Origin: an uncultured Clostridia bacterium
GTDB lineage: Bacteria; Bacillota; Clostridia; UMGS1883
Assembly (NCBI GenBank): GCA_947629005.1
Contig: CANRCD010000006.1
Span: 1 to 64,000 of the forward strand
DNA: 64,000 nucleotides
Direction: 5' to 3'
Shown: one piece after another, positions 35,286-44,693 of the stretch
Layout of the letters: each line of letters begins with the position of its first letter
Position numbering within the stretch: position 1 is the stretch's first letter
Notes under the pieces: generated by a model
Told to the model about the DNA's origin: nothing
Database searches by the model: none
Seen by the model: the letters and a program-made list of their open reading frames with translations, nothing else
Translations under genes and position numbers: made by a program

Positions 35286-38200
35286 TCAATAATTGTTATA
35301 TGCGGTGCTTCTGAGAATCGGACGAAGACTGCCTCGGGATTCAAGCAGCATTGCGCGGACAAGCTTAACCCCACTGGCCGGTGAGAAGGCAACTTCCCCG
35401 TGGCCGCCGGCCTCGACGCTCACGTCGTGGGTTTCAACGCTGAGTTCACGGCCCTCGCCGTCAAACTGAGTTATTACCACAACGCCTTCAACATTCCCGC
35501 CGACAGCGCTGAGCACAACTCTGTCATAGTTAACGTCGATGGTAGTGGCGGAACCGGGATCGACAACATAGATGGTACCGGCGTTGGGTACGGAGGTATC
35601 CACGTTGGAGTAGTCGATGGTACACTCGGGGTACTGCGAAGAAAGGTTCGGAACCGCGCCGTCCTTGTCTACATAGATAGTATCGGCAACGTCGTCGTTC
35701 ACCACAACATCAATCTTTGCGGCCAGCGGGCTGGATTCGGAATCGAAGTACTTATTTCCGCCGTCAACGAGTTCGTAAAGCTTGAAGTCGGCGAGCTTGA
35801 TATTATCAACCCAACCGCTTTCAAAGAAAACCGTATCGGTCTGAGCAGTAAATACCTTCTCCATAAGGCTCCACTTATTGGCCGTCATATCATGACCATA
35901 GGTTACCAACATTGTTCCGGTGGCATCCCAGCCTGTCGCATTGTTTTCAGTTACAGTGGTTCGAGCATCGCTGACCACATTCCACTTCTCATTGCTAGCG
36001 TCCGGCTTACCGCCGCCTACGCGGAATGCCAGATAATAGGTTTTGCCCGTCTCCACTTTCCAAACAGTACCTATTGAGTTGGAAGCAGAACGTCCTCTGG
36101 TGGTAATGGTCATAACGCGACCGTCTATGCCGTTCTCCGTGGAGAAATTGGCACCGGTTATCTCCGTACTCTGGCCATCAGGGCAACGGTTAGTCCAGCC
36201 GTTTACGTCTTCCAAGAACTGCGGATTAGGAATTATGTTCGATTTATCCTTTTCAACGGCGTACCTTCTGGTGCCGCTGCCTATCCACTGATACTGGTCG
36301 TAATCGTCGGGCAAACGCGCCTCGCCCTGATAGAACTTGCGCACAGTGGCCTTTACCGGAAGGCCCGCGGCCGTGCCCATGATCTCTACAACGTCGCCAG
36401 ACTTAAGCTCGGGAGCCTCGTCCCATGTGGCGGCTGCGCTCTGTGTGGAGCCGTTGTTGTAGCGCACGCTTACCTGTGCGGGCAGGGTATAGGTCTGCGT
36501 ACCGGCCTCAAGGTCTATAACGATATCGTCCACGGAAACGGGGACGACCTCGGTGAAGTAGAGGTTGATAACGTTGTCCTCGGGGCGGAGCGTTACGGTG
36601 GGCTTACTGGTATTGTCGTAGGTATAGGTTTTGCCGTTGTACCTTATATCGCTCCTGTAGCCGGCTTCCGCCGTATAAGAGGCACTGCCGTTATTAAAGC
36701 CCCCTAGGCCGTTTACGGTAGTGGCGGGCTTAAGCTCCGCGCCGGTTGCCCTGTCAAGATACTTAATGGTTACGCTGGTGGTGAAGTCATACTTAACGGA
36801 ATCGTCGTACTCGGTTAGGATAAAGGCCGCGAACTTCATCGGGCCGGCAGACCAGCCGCAGCAGAAGTAAACCATATCGGTCTGAGCAACGAAGTCGGCC
36901 TCCATCCTCTTCCATTCTCCGTTAGTCATATTTCGCCCGTATTCTATGATATTGTTGCCGGCAGCGTCGTAGGCGTTATTGGAATTATCTTCAAAATGCT
37001 TGCGGGCGTCGCTGACGACATTATACTTGTAGTTGCTCTCTTCGGGCTTGGCGCCGCCTACGCAGAACGACAGATGGTAGCGCTTACCCTTGGTTACGGT
37101 CCAAACCGTGCCGATAGCGTTTTCGTTACGGCCGCGGGTTGAAATCGTCAGCGCGTTCACACCCAGCACGGGGTCCATGGAAATGTCGCCCTGCGGTTGA
37201 CCGGGCGTAACCTTGCGGTCTGTCCATCCGTTAAGACCGTCCTCAAAAAAGCCGTTAGATATGAGGTTGTTTATCTCTTTAAACTTAAGCGTTATCTGAT
37301 TTTGCGCCGCGTCATCTCCGGGGGTAAATTTCACGTCCGGCTCATCACAGGTATAGTGCTTGCCGTCCACAGTGAAAAAGCCAATTTCATCGCAAAGAGC
37401 GGAATCGGGGATACTGTTGGGGAAATATTTGTAGCCCCGAACAGTTACAGGGTTCTTGGTCGCATCAACTCGCTCGCCGGACTTATCGTAGAACTCATAG
37501 TTTATAGTAAAATCGGCAAGCTCCAGCGGACGGAAGTAAAGCCTTATCACATTTTCGCCGTCCTTGGTAACGCGGATGCTGTCCGTGCTCACGCTGGAAT
37601 CGTAACGGTACGTGGTGTTGCCAATCTTAATATCGGCCTTATCGGCGGCGGTGGCGGTATAAATCGTATCGCCGTAAACATCGGCCTGTATGCGGTCCTC
37701 CTTTATGGCGAACTCATCCTCGCCGTAGGGGTAATACTGCACGGTAACGTCGGCAGTATATCCGGCGTCAACCTCCTCAAGCACAAAGTCGTCGAAGGCC
37801 CAGCGGCCGTCGGTGTTGTTGGAGCCCGCGCTTTTATCTCTGTTGAGCCACTTGGCGGCGATGAGAAGGTACTTATTATATGCCTGCGGAGAAAGCATGG
37901 TTTCGTAGGTCTTCCAGCCGTCGGCTGCGGTGACAGGCGTTTCGGCCTTCCACTGTTCGCCGTCCTTATAGTAGAGCTCACCGAATTCGGACGTGAAGGT
38001 GTTGGTGTGCTCCAAAACAATCTCCGAGCCGCTGCTGCCGACAAGGTAAGCGCCAACATAGTATTCCTCGCTTGTGCCGTCGCCCATATAGCGGGACTTG
38101 TAGCTGAAGCGGTAGTGCTTGCCGGGGGTCAGCTCAACGTACCTGCGGATGGAATTTGCACTGTCAAGGCTGCCGTGTCCCTTGGAAACAAGGTATTTGT

Positions 38201-39611
38201 TGGTATGGCTTTCGCCGTTTTCGTCAACCACCTGCTCCTCGGCTATATCAAAGGTAGCGGTCGTCATTGGCTGTGTGCCGCCGTTGCGCCTGTCAGCGCC
38301 GGGAACGCCGGTTGTCCAGCCGAAAATCTCCTGCGTGCCGTCATCAAGGCCGCGCACAAGGTCAAAGGAACCGTTGGTTATAAGCGAGGGGGTAATGCCG
38401 GCCACGGCCTCAACCGTGTAAACGATTGTAGCGTCGCCCCAGGTGAAGGTAGCCGTAAGCGTGAGGGGAACCTGATAGCCGGGATCCTTGTATGAGCCTG
38501 TGTTCGACACAATGTCAGGGGCGGAGCTCACCCATCTTACCGCGCTGCCGGGATAATCGCTGAGGGTGGCGGGCAGACGGACGCTGCGGTCTATACCGTA
38601 GGGCACAGCCGCAAGCAGTTGAGCGCGAACGTCGTCGGCAATGCCCTTGGCAATGAGCCTATACTCGCGCTGTACGCTGAAAATCCCATAGGATATCGTC
38701 GCGGTAAGTACAACCTCGGTATCTTCGTCGGGGGCGGTGTATATGCCGGTGGGCTTTTCGCCTTTTTTAGTGCTCACCCTTATAACGTCAGGACGGGAGC
38801 TCACCCATTCAACCTTGGCGTCGCCGGTAGAGGTGGGCAGAAGAATATCTTTGTTTATGACCTCGCCGTTGGGGTGCAGCGTACCGAAGCCCCACTTCTT
38901 AAGGCAGTTGGTGAAGGCGCTGCACTCGGCGTCCTTGTACACTTCAAAAATATCGAAGCCGTCAAGGTATGTGCCGGCGGAAAGGGCATATATATTAAGA
39001 AGCATATTTTCACCGGACTTGACATTTACCATACCGTCTATCTGCGTCCAGGTGCGGTCATTCAGCGTAACATTACGGCCGCTGGCTCCGTCGGCCTTAT
39101 CGTCCACGGCGGACAGCGAGAAAGAAAGCGAGCTTGCTCCCGAGCCTGATTTGGCGTAGAAGCGCACATAGTACATCTTGCTCGAGCCGCTCTCATTTTT
39201 TATGTAATGCTTTATGGAAGCGGGCTTGTTGGCGTCGTTGATTCCGTTTCCCGTGGTAGATTTATCGTTAACAAGACGCACGGCGTACAGGCCGTCCTTC
39301 GCGCCGGCCATAAGGCGCGCGCGCGCCCACACGGGGCGGTTGCCTCCAATATTCTCGGACATGGGGCTAATATACTCCTTGCCCGCGCTGCCATAGCTCT
39401 TGCCCACGGTAAGCTGCTCGGCCCAAGCGTCGCTCTCAAACGAGCCGTCGGCGAGCAGATTTTCGCTGGCGATTTTATAAACCGTTTCGCCATCGGCCAT
39501 AATAAGGTAGTCGCTTGGCTCGTCGGCATAAGCGGTTAAGGCCATTGCAGGCGCCAAGGCAGCAATCATGGCGAGCGCTGTCAAGAGTGCAACAGTCTTG
39601 CGGATTTTCAT
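35286..39611 (-). CDS. Large modular secreted protein, CBM-like and Ig-like domains
   Basis: A 1441-residue secreted protein, signal peptide about 1-29 (ALTAYADE). Four carbohydrate-binding-like modules start with L/I-x-N/D-x-x-F (LLADGSFESD near 52, LITNGSFD near 413, LISNGFFEDG near 790, IIPNPQFLED near 1130). Two Ig-like segments with WVSS (WVSSRPDVIRV, WVSSAPDIVSN) lie near 265 and 360. Three MucBP-like segments (VTVQYYPYGEDEF, FTINYEFYDKSGE, VTIKYLDRATGAE) lie between the modules, and one Big_4-like repeat near 1030. The third and fourth modules are recent duplicates. There is no catalytic domain, LPXTG, SLH or dockerin. It is probably a surface adhesin or scaffold binding sugars. Confidence 0.75.
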   Translation of the reverse strand: MKIRKTVALLTALAMIAALAPAMALTAYADEPSDYLIMADGETVYKIASENLLADGSFESDAWAEQLTVGKSYGSAGKEYISPMSENIGGNRPVWARARLMAGAKDGLYAVRLVNDKSTTGNGINDANKPASIKHYIKNESGSSKMYYVRFYAKSGSGASSLSFSLSAVDDKADGASGRNVTLNDRTWTQIDGMVNVKSGENMLLNIYALSAGTYLDGFDIFEVYKDAECSAFTNCLKKWGFGTLHPNGEVINKDILLPTSTGDAKVEWVSSRPDVIRVSTKKGEKPTGIYTAPDEDTEVVLTATISYGIFSVQREYRLIAKGIADDVRAQLLAAVPYGIDRSVRLPATLSDYPGSAVRWVSSAPDIVSNTGSYKDPGYQVPLTLTATFTWGDATIVYTVEAVAGITPSLITNGSFDLVRGLDDGTQEIFGWTTGVPGADRRNGGTQPMTTATFDIAEEQVVDENGESHTNKYLVSKGHGSLDSANSIRRYVELTPGKHYRFSYKSRYMGDGTSEEYYVGAYLVGSSGSEIVLEHTNTFTSEFGELYYKDGEQWKAETPVTAADGWKTYETMLSPQAYNKYLLIAAKWLNRDKSAGSNNTDGRWAFDDFVLEEVDAGYTADVTVQYYPYGEDEFAIKEDRIQADVYGDTIYTATAADKADIKIGNTTYRYDSSVSTDSIRVTKDGENVIRLYFRPLELADFTINYEFYDKSGERVDATKNPVTVRGYKYFPNSIPDSALCDEIGFFTVDGKHYTCDEPDVKFTPGDDAAQNQITLKFKEINNLISNGFFEDGLNGWTDRKVTPGQPQGDISMDPVLGVNALTISTRGRNENAIGTVWTVTKGKRYHLSFCVGGAKPEESNYKYNVVSDARKHFEDNSNNAYDAAGNNIIEYGRNMTNGEWKRMEADFVAQTDMVYFCCGWSAGPMKFAAFILTEYDDSVKYDFTTSVTIKYLDRATGAELKPATTVNGLGGFNNGSASYTAEAGYRSDIRYNGKTYTYDNTSKPTVTLRPEDNVINLYFTEVVPVSVDDIVIDLEAGTQTYTLPAQVSVRYNNGSTQSAAATWDEAPELKSGDVVEIMGTAAGLPVKATVRKFYQGEARLPDDYDQYQWIGSGTRRYAVEKDKSNIIPNPQFLEDVNGWTNRCPDGQSTEITGANFSTENGIDGRVMTITTRGRSASNSIGTVWKVETGKTYYLAFRVGGGKPDASNEKWNVVSDARTTVTENNATGWDATGTMLVTYGHDMTANKWSLMEKVFTAQTDTVFFESGWVDNIKLADFKLYELVDGGNKYFDSESSPLAAKIDVVVNDDVADTIYVDKDGAVPNLSSQYPECTIDYSNVDTSVPNAGTIYVVDPGSATTIDVNYDRVVLSAVGGNVEGVVVITQFDGEGRELSVETHDVSVEAGGHGEVAFSPASGVKLVRAMLLESRGSLRPILRSTAYNNY

Positions 39612-39831
39612 TGAAATTCCCCCTTGAAAAATTAGTACATTATAAATATATACGGTATTTACGGAAAAAGGCGCACCTATCCCGCAATATTATACATTTA
39701 TACTATAACACAATCTCGCCAAAAAGTACAGTTGTTTCTTCCCGTCAATTCTTATAAATTTGGTCGGGGGTTTTTGTGCAATCTGCCAATCGCACCCTTG
39801 TAAACTTTTTATTACAATTGCATTACAGCGG

Positions 39832-39859
39832 TTGATTTTTTCGTTTTTTGTAGTATAAT
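39832..39859 (+). promoter_or_regulatory. Promoter of the HPr-like gene
   Basis: TTGATT (39832-39837), a 16-base spacer and TATAAT (39854-39859), 19 bases before the ATG. The gap 39612-39878 is AT-rich and also must hold the minus-strand promoter of the large secreted protein, which I could not pin down. Confidence 0.65.
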
Positions 39860-39878
39860 GCTTTCTGGAGGTATATTT

Positions 39879-40112
39879 ATGAAAAGCTACGAAATCTTTC
39901 TCAGAACGATAATCGACGTCAAAAATTTTGTAAACGCAATCAATGATTTTGACTTCGATTTGGACCTCGTAAGCGGAAGATATGTCGTTGACGCGAAAAG
40001 CATCATGGGCATTTTTTCGCTGGATTTGTCGCGCCCGATAACCCTTCGGGCCTTCAGCGACGACGTGGAAAAGCTGGAGGAGGCCATCAGCGGCTTTATG
40101 TTTAGGGGCTGA
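39879..40112 (+). CDS. HPr-like protein without the active-site histidine
   Basis: A 77-residue protein with the size and pattern of HPr: the stretch VVDAKSIMGIFSLDLSRPIT matches the HPr Ser46 region and its following strand, and VEKLEEAISGF the last helix. The His15 site (x-H-A-R-P-A) is replaced by LRTIIDVKN with no His, so it cannot carry phosphate in the PTS. The serine of the K-S motif is kept. It may be a regulatory Crh-like protein. The ATG follows GGAGG. Confidence 0.75.
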   Translation: MKSYEIFLRTIIDVKNFVNAINDFDFDLDLVSGRYVVDAKSIMGIFSLDLSRPITLRAFSDDVEKLEEAISGFMFRG

Positions 40113-40120
40113 TTACGGCG

Positions 40121-40147
40121 AAAAAGTTGTGCGGGCACAACTTTTTT
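40121..40147 (+). terminator. Terminator between the HPr-like gene and hisA
   Basis: AAAAAGTTGTGC and GCACAACTTTTTT form a 12-bp stem with a two-base loop and T6 tract. Only 21 bases separate it from the hisA ATG, so hisA needs read-through or a promoter overlapping the hairpin. Confidence 0.85.
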
Positions 40148-40168
40148 CATTTTGTAAAGGAGAACGCC

Positions 40169-40879
40169 ATGAGAATTTATCCCGCGATAGACATTCGCGG
40201 CGGAAGCTGCGTGCGCCTGCTTAGGGGCGATTACGGCAGCGAGACCGTCTATGCCGCCTCTCCGGCCGAGGTTGCGAAAAAGTGGGAGGCCGACGGGGCC
40301 GACTTCATCCATGTCGTGGATTTGGACGGCGCAAGGCTGGGCGGCGAAAACCTTGCGGCAGTAAGGGATATCTGCTCCGCCGTGAGCGTGCCGGTGCAGC
40401 AGGGCGGCGGCATACGCACCCTCGCTCAGGTCGAGGCGGCGCTCGAACGGGGCGTCAGCCGAGTGATTATAGGCACCGCCGCCGTGGAGGAGCCCTCAAT
40501 GGTAGCCGAGGCCGTCAGCCGTCACGGGGTTAAAATTGCCGTGGGCATAGACGCGCGGGACGGCTTTGCCGCTACCGACGGATGGACGAAAACCAGCCGC
40601 GTTCCGGCAGTGGAGCTGGCCCTCGAAATGAAGGCGCTAGGCGTTAAAACCGTGATTTTTACCGATATAGCCACCGACGGCACCCTTAACGGGCCCAATG
40701 TTCGGGCCATGGCGGATATGGTTGAAAAAACCGGCCTCAGCGTCATTGCCAGCGGCGGCGTCGGCCGCGAGGACGATCTTCTCGCCCTGTCGAAAACCGG
40801 CGTCGAAGGGGTAATTGTGGGACGCGCGCTCTACGCCGGACAGCTTGATCTGGCAGAAATCGTAAACAAATACAGATAA
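40169..40879 (+). CDS. hisA: Phosphoribosylformimino-AICAR isomerase
   Basis: A 236-residue TIM barrel with the HisA start [20 protein letters not shown], the mid-barrel [20 protein letters not shown], and [16 protein letters not shown] with the second catalytic Asp in [15 protein letters not shown]. It isomerises ProFAR in histidine synthesis. The ATG at 40169 follows AAAGGAG. hisF, hisH and the other his genes are not adjacent; only hisIE follows. Confidence 0.95.
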   Translation: MRIYPAIDIRGGSCVRLLRGDYGSETVYAASPAEVAKKWEADGADFIHVVDLDGARLGGENLAAVRDICSAVSVPVQQGGGIRTLAQVEAALERGVSRVIIGTAAVEEPSMVAEAVSRHGVKIAVGIDARDGFAATDGWTKTSRVPAVELALEMKALGVKTVIFTDIATDGTLNGPNVRAMADMVEKTGLSVIASGGVGREDDLLALSKTGVEGVIVGRALYAGQLDLAEIVNKYR

Positions 40880-40890
40880 GGGGAAAATCC

Positions 40891-41517
40891 ATGCTTATAG
40901 ACGAAGTAAAATTCGACGAAAAGGGCCTTGTGCCCGCTATAGTTCAGGACGCCGAGGACGACCGCGTGCTTATGCTGGCTTATATGAACCGCGAATCGCT
41001 GGAAAAGACGCTTGAAACCGGCCGTACTTGGTTTTTCAGCCGCAGCCGCGGCAAGCTTTGGAACAAGGGCGAGACCAGCGGTCACTTTCAGGATGTACGT
41101 GAGGTTCTCGTGGACTGCGACGCCGACGCCCTGCTCATAAAAGTTAACCAGACCGGCCCCGCCTGCCACACGGGTAACCGCTCGTGCTTCTTCCGCAAGG
41201 CGGAAAACGGCAGCCTGACCGAGGCCGCCGAGACTCCCAATTCTCACATACTGGACGAGGTTTTCAGCGTTGTCAGGGACCGTATGGAAAACCCCAAGGA
41301 AGGAAGCTACACCAATTATTTGCTGGACTGCGGCATTGACAAAATACTTAAAAAGGTGGGCGAGGAGTGCAGCGAGACGATTATTGCCGCAAAAAATGCC
41401 GAGCCCGCCGAAATAGCCCTCGAAACCTCCGACCTGCTGTATCACCTTATCGTCATGCTGGCTGAGCGCGGCATGACAATGGACGAGGTTTATTCCGAGC
41501 TGAAAAGCCGCCGGTAG
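40891..41517 (+). CDS. hisIE: Bifunctional PRA-CH/PRA-PH, histidine synthesis
   Basis: A 208-residue fusion. The N-terminal half is PRA-cyclohydrolase ([40 protein letters not shown] with the metal site [20 protein letters not shown]). The C-terminal half from about residue 115 is the MazG-fold PRA-pyrophosphohydrolase ([32 protein letters not shown]). It carries out steps two and three of histidine synthesis. It starts 11 bases after hisA and is followed by a membrane-protein gene. Confidence 0.96.
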   Translation: MLIDEVKFDEKGLVPAIVQDAEDDRVLMLAYMNRESLEKTLETGRTWFFSRSRGKLWNKGETSGHFQDVREVLVDCDADALLIKVNQTGPACHTGNRSCFFRKAENGSLTEAAETPNSHILDEVFSVVRDRMENPKEGSYTNYLLDCGIDKILKKVGEECSETIIAAKNAEPAEIALETSDLLYHLIVMLAERGMTMDEVYSELKSRR

Positions 41518-41576
41518 GGCAGTATTTACCTTTAATAATGTTGAAAAACGGTTCAATAATACCTTTAGGTGATTAT

Positions 41577-42515
41577 ATGAACCGTTTTGTTTTTGCGTTT
41601 TTAGGGCTGCTTATGCTGCCGCGGGCGGCGGAGCTCGCAGCCCCGTTTTTACTTGGCTTTTTGCTTTACCTGCTGTGCCGCAATCCGGTGCGGCGCATGA
41701 CCGTGCACGGTCTGCGGCGCGGAACGGCGGCCTTTTTCTCCCTCGCCTTCCTCTGCGCGGTAGCCTTAGGCGTCGCTTCGGTGCTGCTAATCATGGCGGT
41801 GGACGGCGGTCTGCGCCTACCCGAGCTCTACGCCCACCTTAGTGCAGACGGCGGAGGCTCGCTGCCGCTCAGGTTCCTCGAGACCTTTCGCGATCAGCTG
41901 GCCGAGGCCCTGCGCTCTCTCGCGGTAAAGCTGCTGTCGGGGCTGGGGAACCTCACAGGCTTCCTTATGACGCTGCTTTTTGCTGTGCTGGCGGCCTATT
42001 TTTTCCTCCGCGACGAGGAAAAACTGGTTGACATAACCCGTCAAATCGGCGGCGGCGCCTTCTTTGGCAAACTGCTTAACCTCAGGGAGGCGCTCTCCAC
42101 AGCCCTCAGCGGCTACCTGCGCGCCCAAGGCCTGCTGATGGGGCTGATTTTCGTGATATTATCAGTATTTTTCCTGCTTTTCGGCGTAAGCCATGCCCTG
42201 CCGGCGGCCCTCGGAGTGGCCTTTGTTGACGCGGTGCCGGTGTTCGGCTCGGGCTTCGTGCTTCTGCCGTGGGCGCTTTACGAGTTTCTCTCAGGCGACG
42301 CCGCCCTCGGTTTCGGCCTGCTGGCCCTCTACGGAGTCTGCTCGCTGACGCGCCAGATACTCGAGCCCCGCCTTATCGGCGCGGGATTGGGACTGCATCC
42401 GCTGCTGTCGCTGGCCGGAGTTTTTGTGGGTTTCAGGCTGTTCGGTTTCTGGGGACTGCTGCTCGGGCCTATGCTTATGTTGGTCTTTGTGAGTTATATA
42501 CAAAAAAGTTCATAA
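41577..42515 (+). CDS. AI-2E/PerM-family membrane protein, YtvI-like
   Basis: A 312-residue protein with about seven hydrophobic segments. The pattern FLMTLLFAVLAAYFFLRDEE and ALGVAFVDAVPVFGSGFVLL plus LTRQILEPRLIGAGLGLHPL is that of the AI-2E/PerM permease family; the length fits the sporulation member YtvI. The ATG at 41577 follows AGGTGA and is preferred over an ATG 39 bases upstream without a good ribosome site. A sporulation role is a guess from family and organism. Confidence 0.75.
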   Translation: MNRFVFAFLGLLMLPRAAELAAPFLLGFLLYLLCRNPVRRMTVHGLRRGTAAFFSLAFLCAVALGVASVLLIMAVDGGLRLPELYAHLSADGGGSLPLRFLETFRDQLAEALRSLAVKLLSGLGNLTGFLMTLLFAVLAAYFFLRDEEKLVDITRQIGGGAFFGKLLNLREALSTALSGYLRAQGLLMGLIFVILSVFFLLFGVSHALPAALGVAFVDAVPVFGSGFVLLPWALYEFLSGDAALGFGLLALYGVCSLTRQILEPRLIGAGLGLHPLLSLAGVFVGFRLFGFWGLLLGPMLMLVFVSYIQKSS

Positions 42516-42533
42516 AATTTGTACAGTTTTAAG

Positions 42534-42573
42534 CGAACATTTGTTTGCATTTTTCCCCCTTTCGTGGTATACT
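42534..42573 (+). promoter_or_regulatory. Promoter with LexA-like (SOS) box
   Basis: CGAACATTTGTTTG (42534-42547) lies in the 16-bp near-palindrome GCGAACATTTGTTTGC. It fits the Gram-positive LexA pattern GAAC-N4-GTTY. It overlaps the -35 TTGCAT (42545-42550); a 17-base spacer and TATACT (42568-42573) follow. Binding of LexA here would block polymerase. The genes downstream are annotated as DNA repair related by family. Confidence 0.6.
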
Positions 42574-42612
42574 GTAAGTACGCCTAATAAGAGCCTTAAA
42601 GGGAGGGATACC

Positions 42613-43926
42613 ATGGATACCGCCGAAAAGCTCCGTATCCTCGCGGCAAGCGCCAAATATGACGCCGCCTGCACCAGCAGCGGCAGCGACAGACGCGGTC
42701 AGGCCGCCGGCATAGGGAGCGCCTCGCCTTCGGGCTGCTGCCACGCCTTCAGCTCCGACGGAAGGTGCATTTCCCTTCTCAAGGTGCTTTACACAAACCA
42801 CTGCGTCAACGACTGCAAATACTGTGTCTGCCGCCGCAGCAACGACATTGAGCGCGCCGCCTTTGAACCGCGCGAGCTGGCGGACCTGTTCATGAACTTT
42901 TACCGCCGCAACTACGTGGAGGGATTGTTCCTCAGCTCCGGCGTTATTAAAAACCCCGACTACACCGCCGAACGGTTGCTTGAGGTACTGACGCTCCTGC
43001 GCAAAGAGTACTTTTTCAACGGTTATATTCACGTCAAGGCCATTCCCGGCTCCTCGCCGGAGCTTATCGCGGCGTTAGGGCTTCTGACTGACCGCATGAG
43101 CGTCAACATTGAGCTTCCCAGCGAGAACAGCTTGAAGCTCTTGGCTCCGCAGAAAAGCCGCGAAAAAGTCACCGCGCCCATGGGCCAGATACGCGACGGA
43201 ATAATCCGGCGAAAAAATGAGATAAAGCTGTTTCGCCACACTCCAAGCTTCGTTCCCGCGGGCCAAAGCACTCAAATGATAGTCGGCGCTACGCCCGACA
43301 GCGACTTTCAGATAGTCCGTCTCAGCGAAGCTCTTTACAAGACCTACGGTCTTAAGCGGGTTTTTTACTCCGCTTATGTGCCTGTGGGCAGCCACCCCGC
43401 CCTTCCGAAGGACGTAAAGCCTCCGCTGCTGCGGGAGCACAGGCTTTATCAGGCGGACTGGCTGCTGCGATACTATGGCTTTAGGGCCGACGAGCTTTTG
43501 AGCGAGGAAAACAGCCGCCTTGACCCCCTGCTCGACCCGAAATGCTTCTGGGCGGTCAACCATTTGGAGCTTTTCCCCGTAGAAATCAACACCGCCCCTT
43601 ACGAGATGCTGCTGCGCACGCCCGGCATAGGAGTGCGCTCCGCAAAGCGGATCGTCTCGGCGCGGCGTTCCGCCAATCTGCGCTTTGGGGACCTGCAAAA
43701 GCTGCGCGTACAGCTAAAAAGAGCGGTATATTTCATAACCTGCGGCGGAAAGTATATGTACCCCGCCTTCAAAATGAACCGTGATTTCATCTACGGAAGC
43801 CTGGCCGGTTCAAGTTCCATGCTGCCCGGCATACTGGAACACCGCCAGCTCACCATGGAGGACAGTTTTGACTCGCTGCCCCCCTCTCCTGAGGAGAAGC
43901 TCAAATGCCTTACGGGACAGTTTTAG
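42613..43926 (+). CDS. Radical SAM protein, putative DNA modification/repair
   Basis: A 437-residue radical SAM protein. The cluster motif C-x3-C-x2-C is CVNDCKYCVCRRSND near residue 62. The middle is a barrel (VEGLFLSSGVIKNPDYTAER), and the C-terminus has a helix-hairpin-helix, LLRTPGIGVRSAKRIVSARR near 340, which suggests DNA binding. It matches the TIGR03916 description (radical SAM linked to a uracil-DNA-glycosylase-type partner). The ATG at 42613 follows GGGAGG. It overlaps by 22 bases its partner gene, encoding a DUF4130 protein. Substrate and reaction are unknown. Confidence 0.85.
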   Translation: MDTAEKLRILAASAKYDAACTSSGSDRRGQAAGIGSASPSGCCHAFSSDGRCISLLKVLYTNHCVNDCKYCVCRRSNDIERAAFEPRELADLFMNFYRRNYVEGLFLSSGVIKNPDYTAERLLEVLTLLRKEYFFNGYIHVKAIPGSSPELIAALGLLTDRMSVNIELPSENSLKLLAPQKSREKVTAPMGQIRDGIIRRKNEIKLFRHTPSFVPAGQSTQMIVGATPDSDFQIVRLSEALYKTYGLKRVFYSAYVPVGSHPALPKDVKPPLLREHRLYQADWLLRYYGFRADELLSEENSRLDPLLDPKCFWAVNHLELFPVEINTAPYEMLLRTPGIGVRSAKRIVSARRSANLRFGDLQKLRVQLKRAVYFITCGGKYMYPAFKMNRDFIYGSLAGSSSMLPGILEHRQLTMEDSFDSLPPSPEEKLKCLTGQF

Positions 43927-44675
43927 ACGATTCCTACGTAATTTATGTGTACGACAGCTCGTATCAGGGGCTATTCAGCGCTGTTTTTGACGCTGTCTAC
44001 GACCGGTGCGAACCGGCCGGCATAGTCACCGGAGACAGACTTCAGCTCGCGCTCGGGGCCCGCTACAAGGAGGCGGCTACGGACGCCGAAAAGGCCCGCC
44101 GCGTCTTGGCCGCGGCCCGACAGAAACTTGGCGGCGAGGCCATGCGCCGCATATATCTGGCCTTTCTATCCTCGGACGACGGGCGTGAAATGGCCATATA
44201 CCGCTATCTTATGCTGGGCTTTAAGCTTGGCAGGGCCGCAAGCTCCCGCCTGACTGACGCCGATGTTTTCCGTGTGTCAACACTCGCGCAGAATGTTTCA
44301 CGTGAAACAGACAAGATGCAGGGCTTCATGCGCTTCTCCGTAATGGAGAGCGGCACGCAGTACTGCCGTTTTTCGCCGAAAAATAACATTCTTCCCCTTG
44401 TCTTGGGGCACTTCGCATCCCGTCTGAGGCCGATTCCCTTTGTTATACACGACACCGGACGCGCTCTGCTCGGCGTCTGGGACACTCACGACAAATACAT
44501 AGTCGGCGCAGAGGGCTTTATCCCGCCGGAAAAATCCGCCGACGAAAAGGCATTTGAAGAAGCTTGGCGGTTGTTTTACGATACGATTGGCATAGGAGAG
44601 CGCAAAAATCCCCGTTTGATGAAGCAGCTCATGCCGGCTCGCTACTTCCGTCACTACTGGGATATTGCGCCGTAA
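43905..44675 (+). CDS. DUF4130 protein, partner of the radical SAM enzyme
   Basis: A 256-residue protein of the TIGR03915/DUF4130 type. It starts YVIYVYDSSYQGLFSAVFDA, has a stretch QGFMRFSVMESGTQYCRFSP near residue 140 and ends RLFYDTIGIGERKNPRLMKQ. In many genomes it stands beside the radical SAM gene, sometimes fused to a uracil-DNA glycosylase; no such fusion occurs here. The reading frame contains a perfect parS 16-mer (44294-44309, encoding N-V-S-R-E-T). The family role in DNA metabolism is presumed, not shown. Confidence 0.85.
   Translation: MPYGTVLDDSYVIYVYDSSYQGLFSAVFDAVYDRCEPAGIVTGDRLQLALGARYKEAATDAEKARRVLAAARQKLGGEAMRRIYLAFLSSDDGREMAIYRYLMLGFKLGRAASSRLTDADVFRVSTLAQNVSRETDKMQGFMRFSVMESGTQYCRFSPKNNILPLVLGHFASRLRPIPFVIHDTGRALLGVWDTHDKYIVGAEGFIPPEKSADEKAFEEAWRLFYDTIGIGERKNPRLMKQLMPARYFRHYWDIAP
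44294..44309. promoter_or_regulatory. parS site inside the DUF4130 gene
   Basis: TGTTTCACGTGAAACA is an exact match to the ParB-binding palindrome of Firmicutes and most bacteria. It lies about 500 bases upstream of parA, within codons of the DUF4130 gene. Confidence 0.92.
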
Positions 44676-44693
44676 ATAAGGCGTCGGTGCGGG

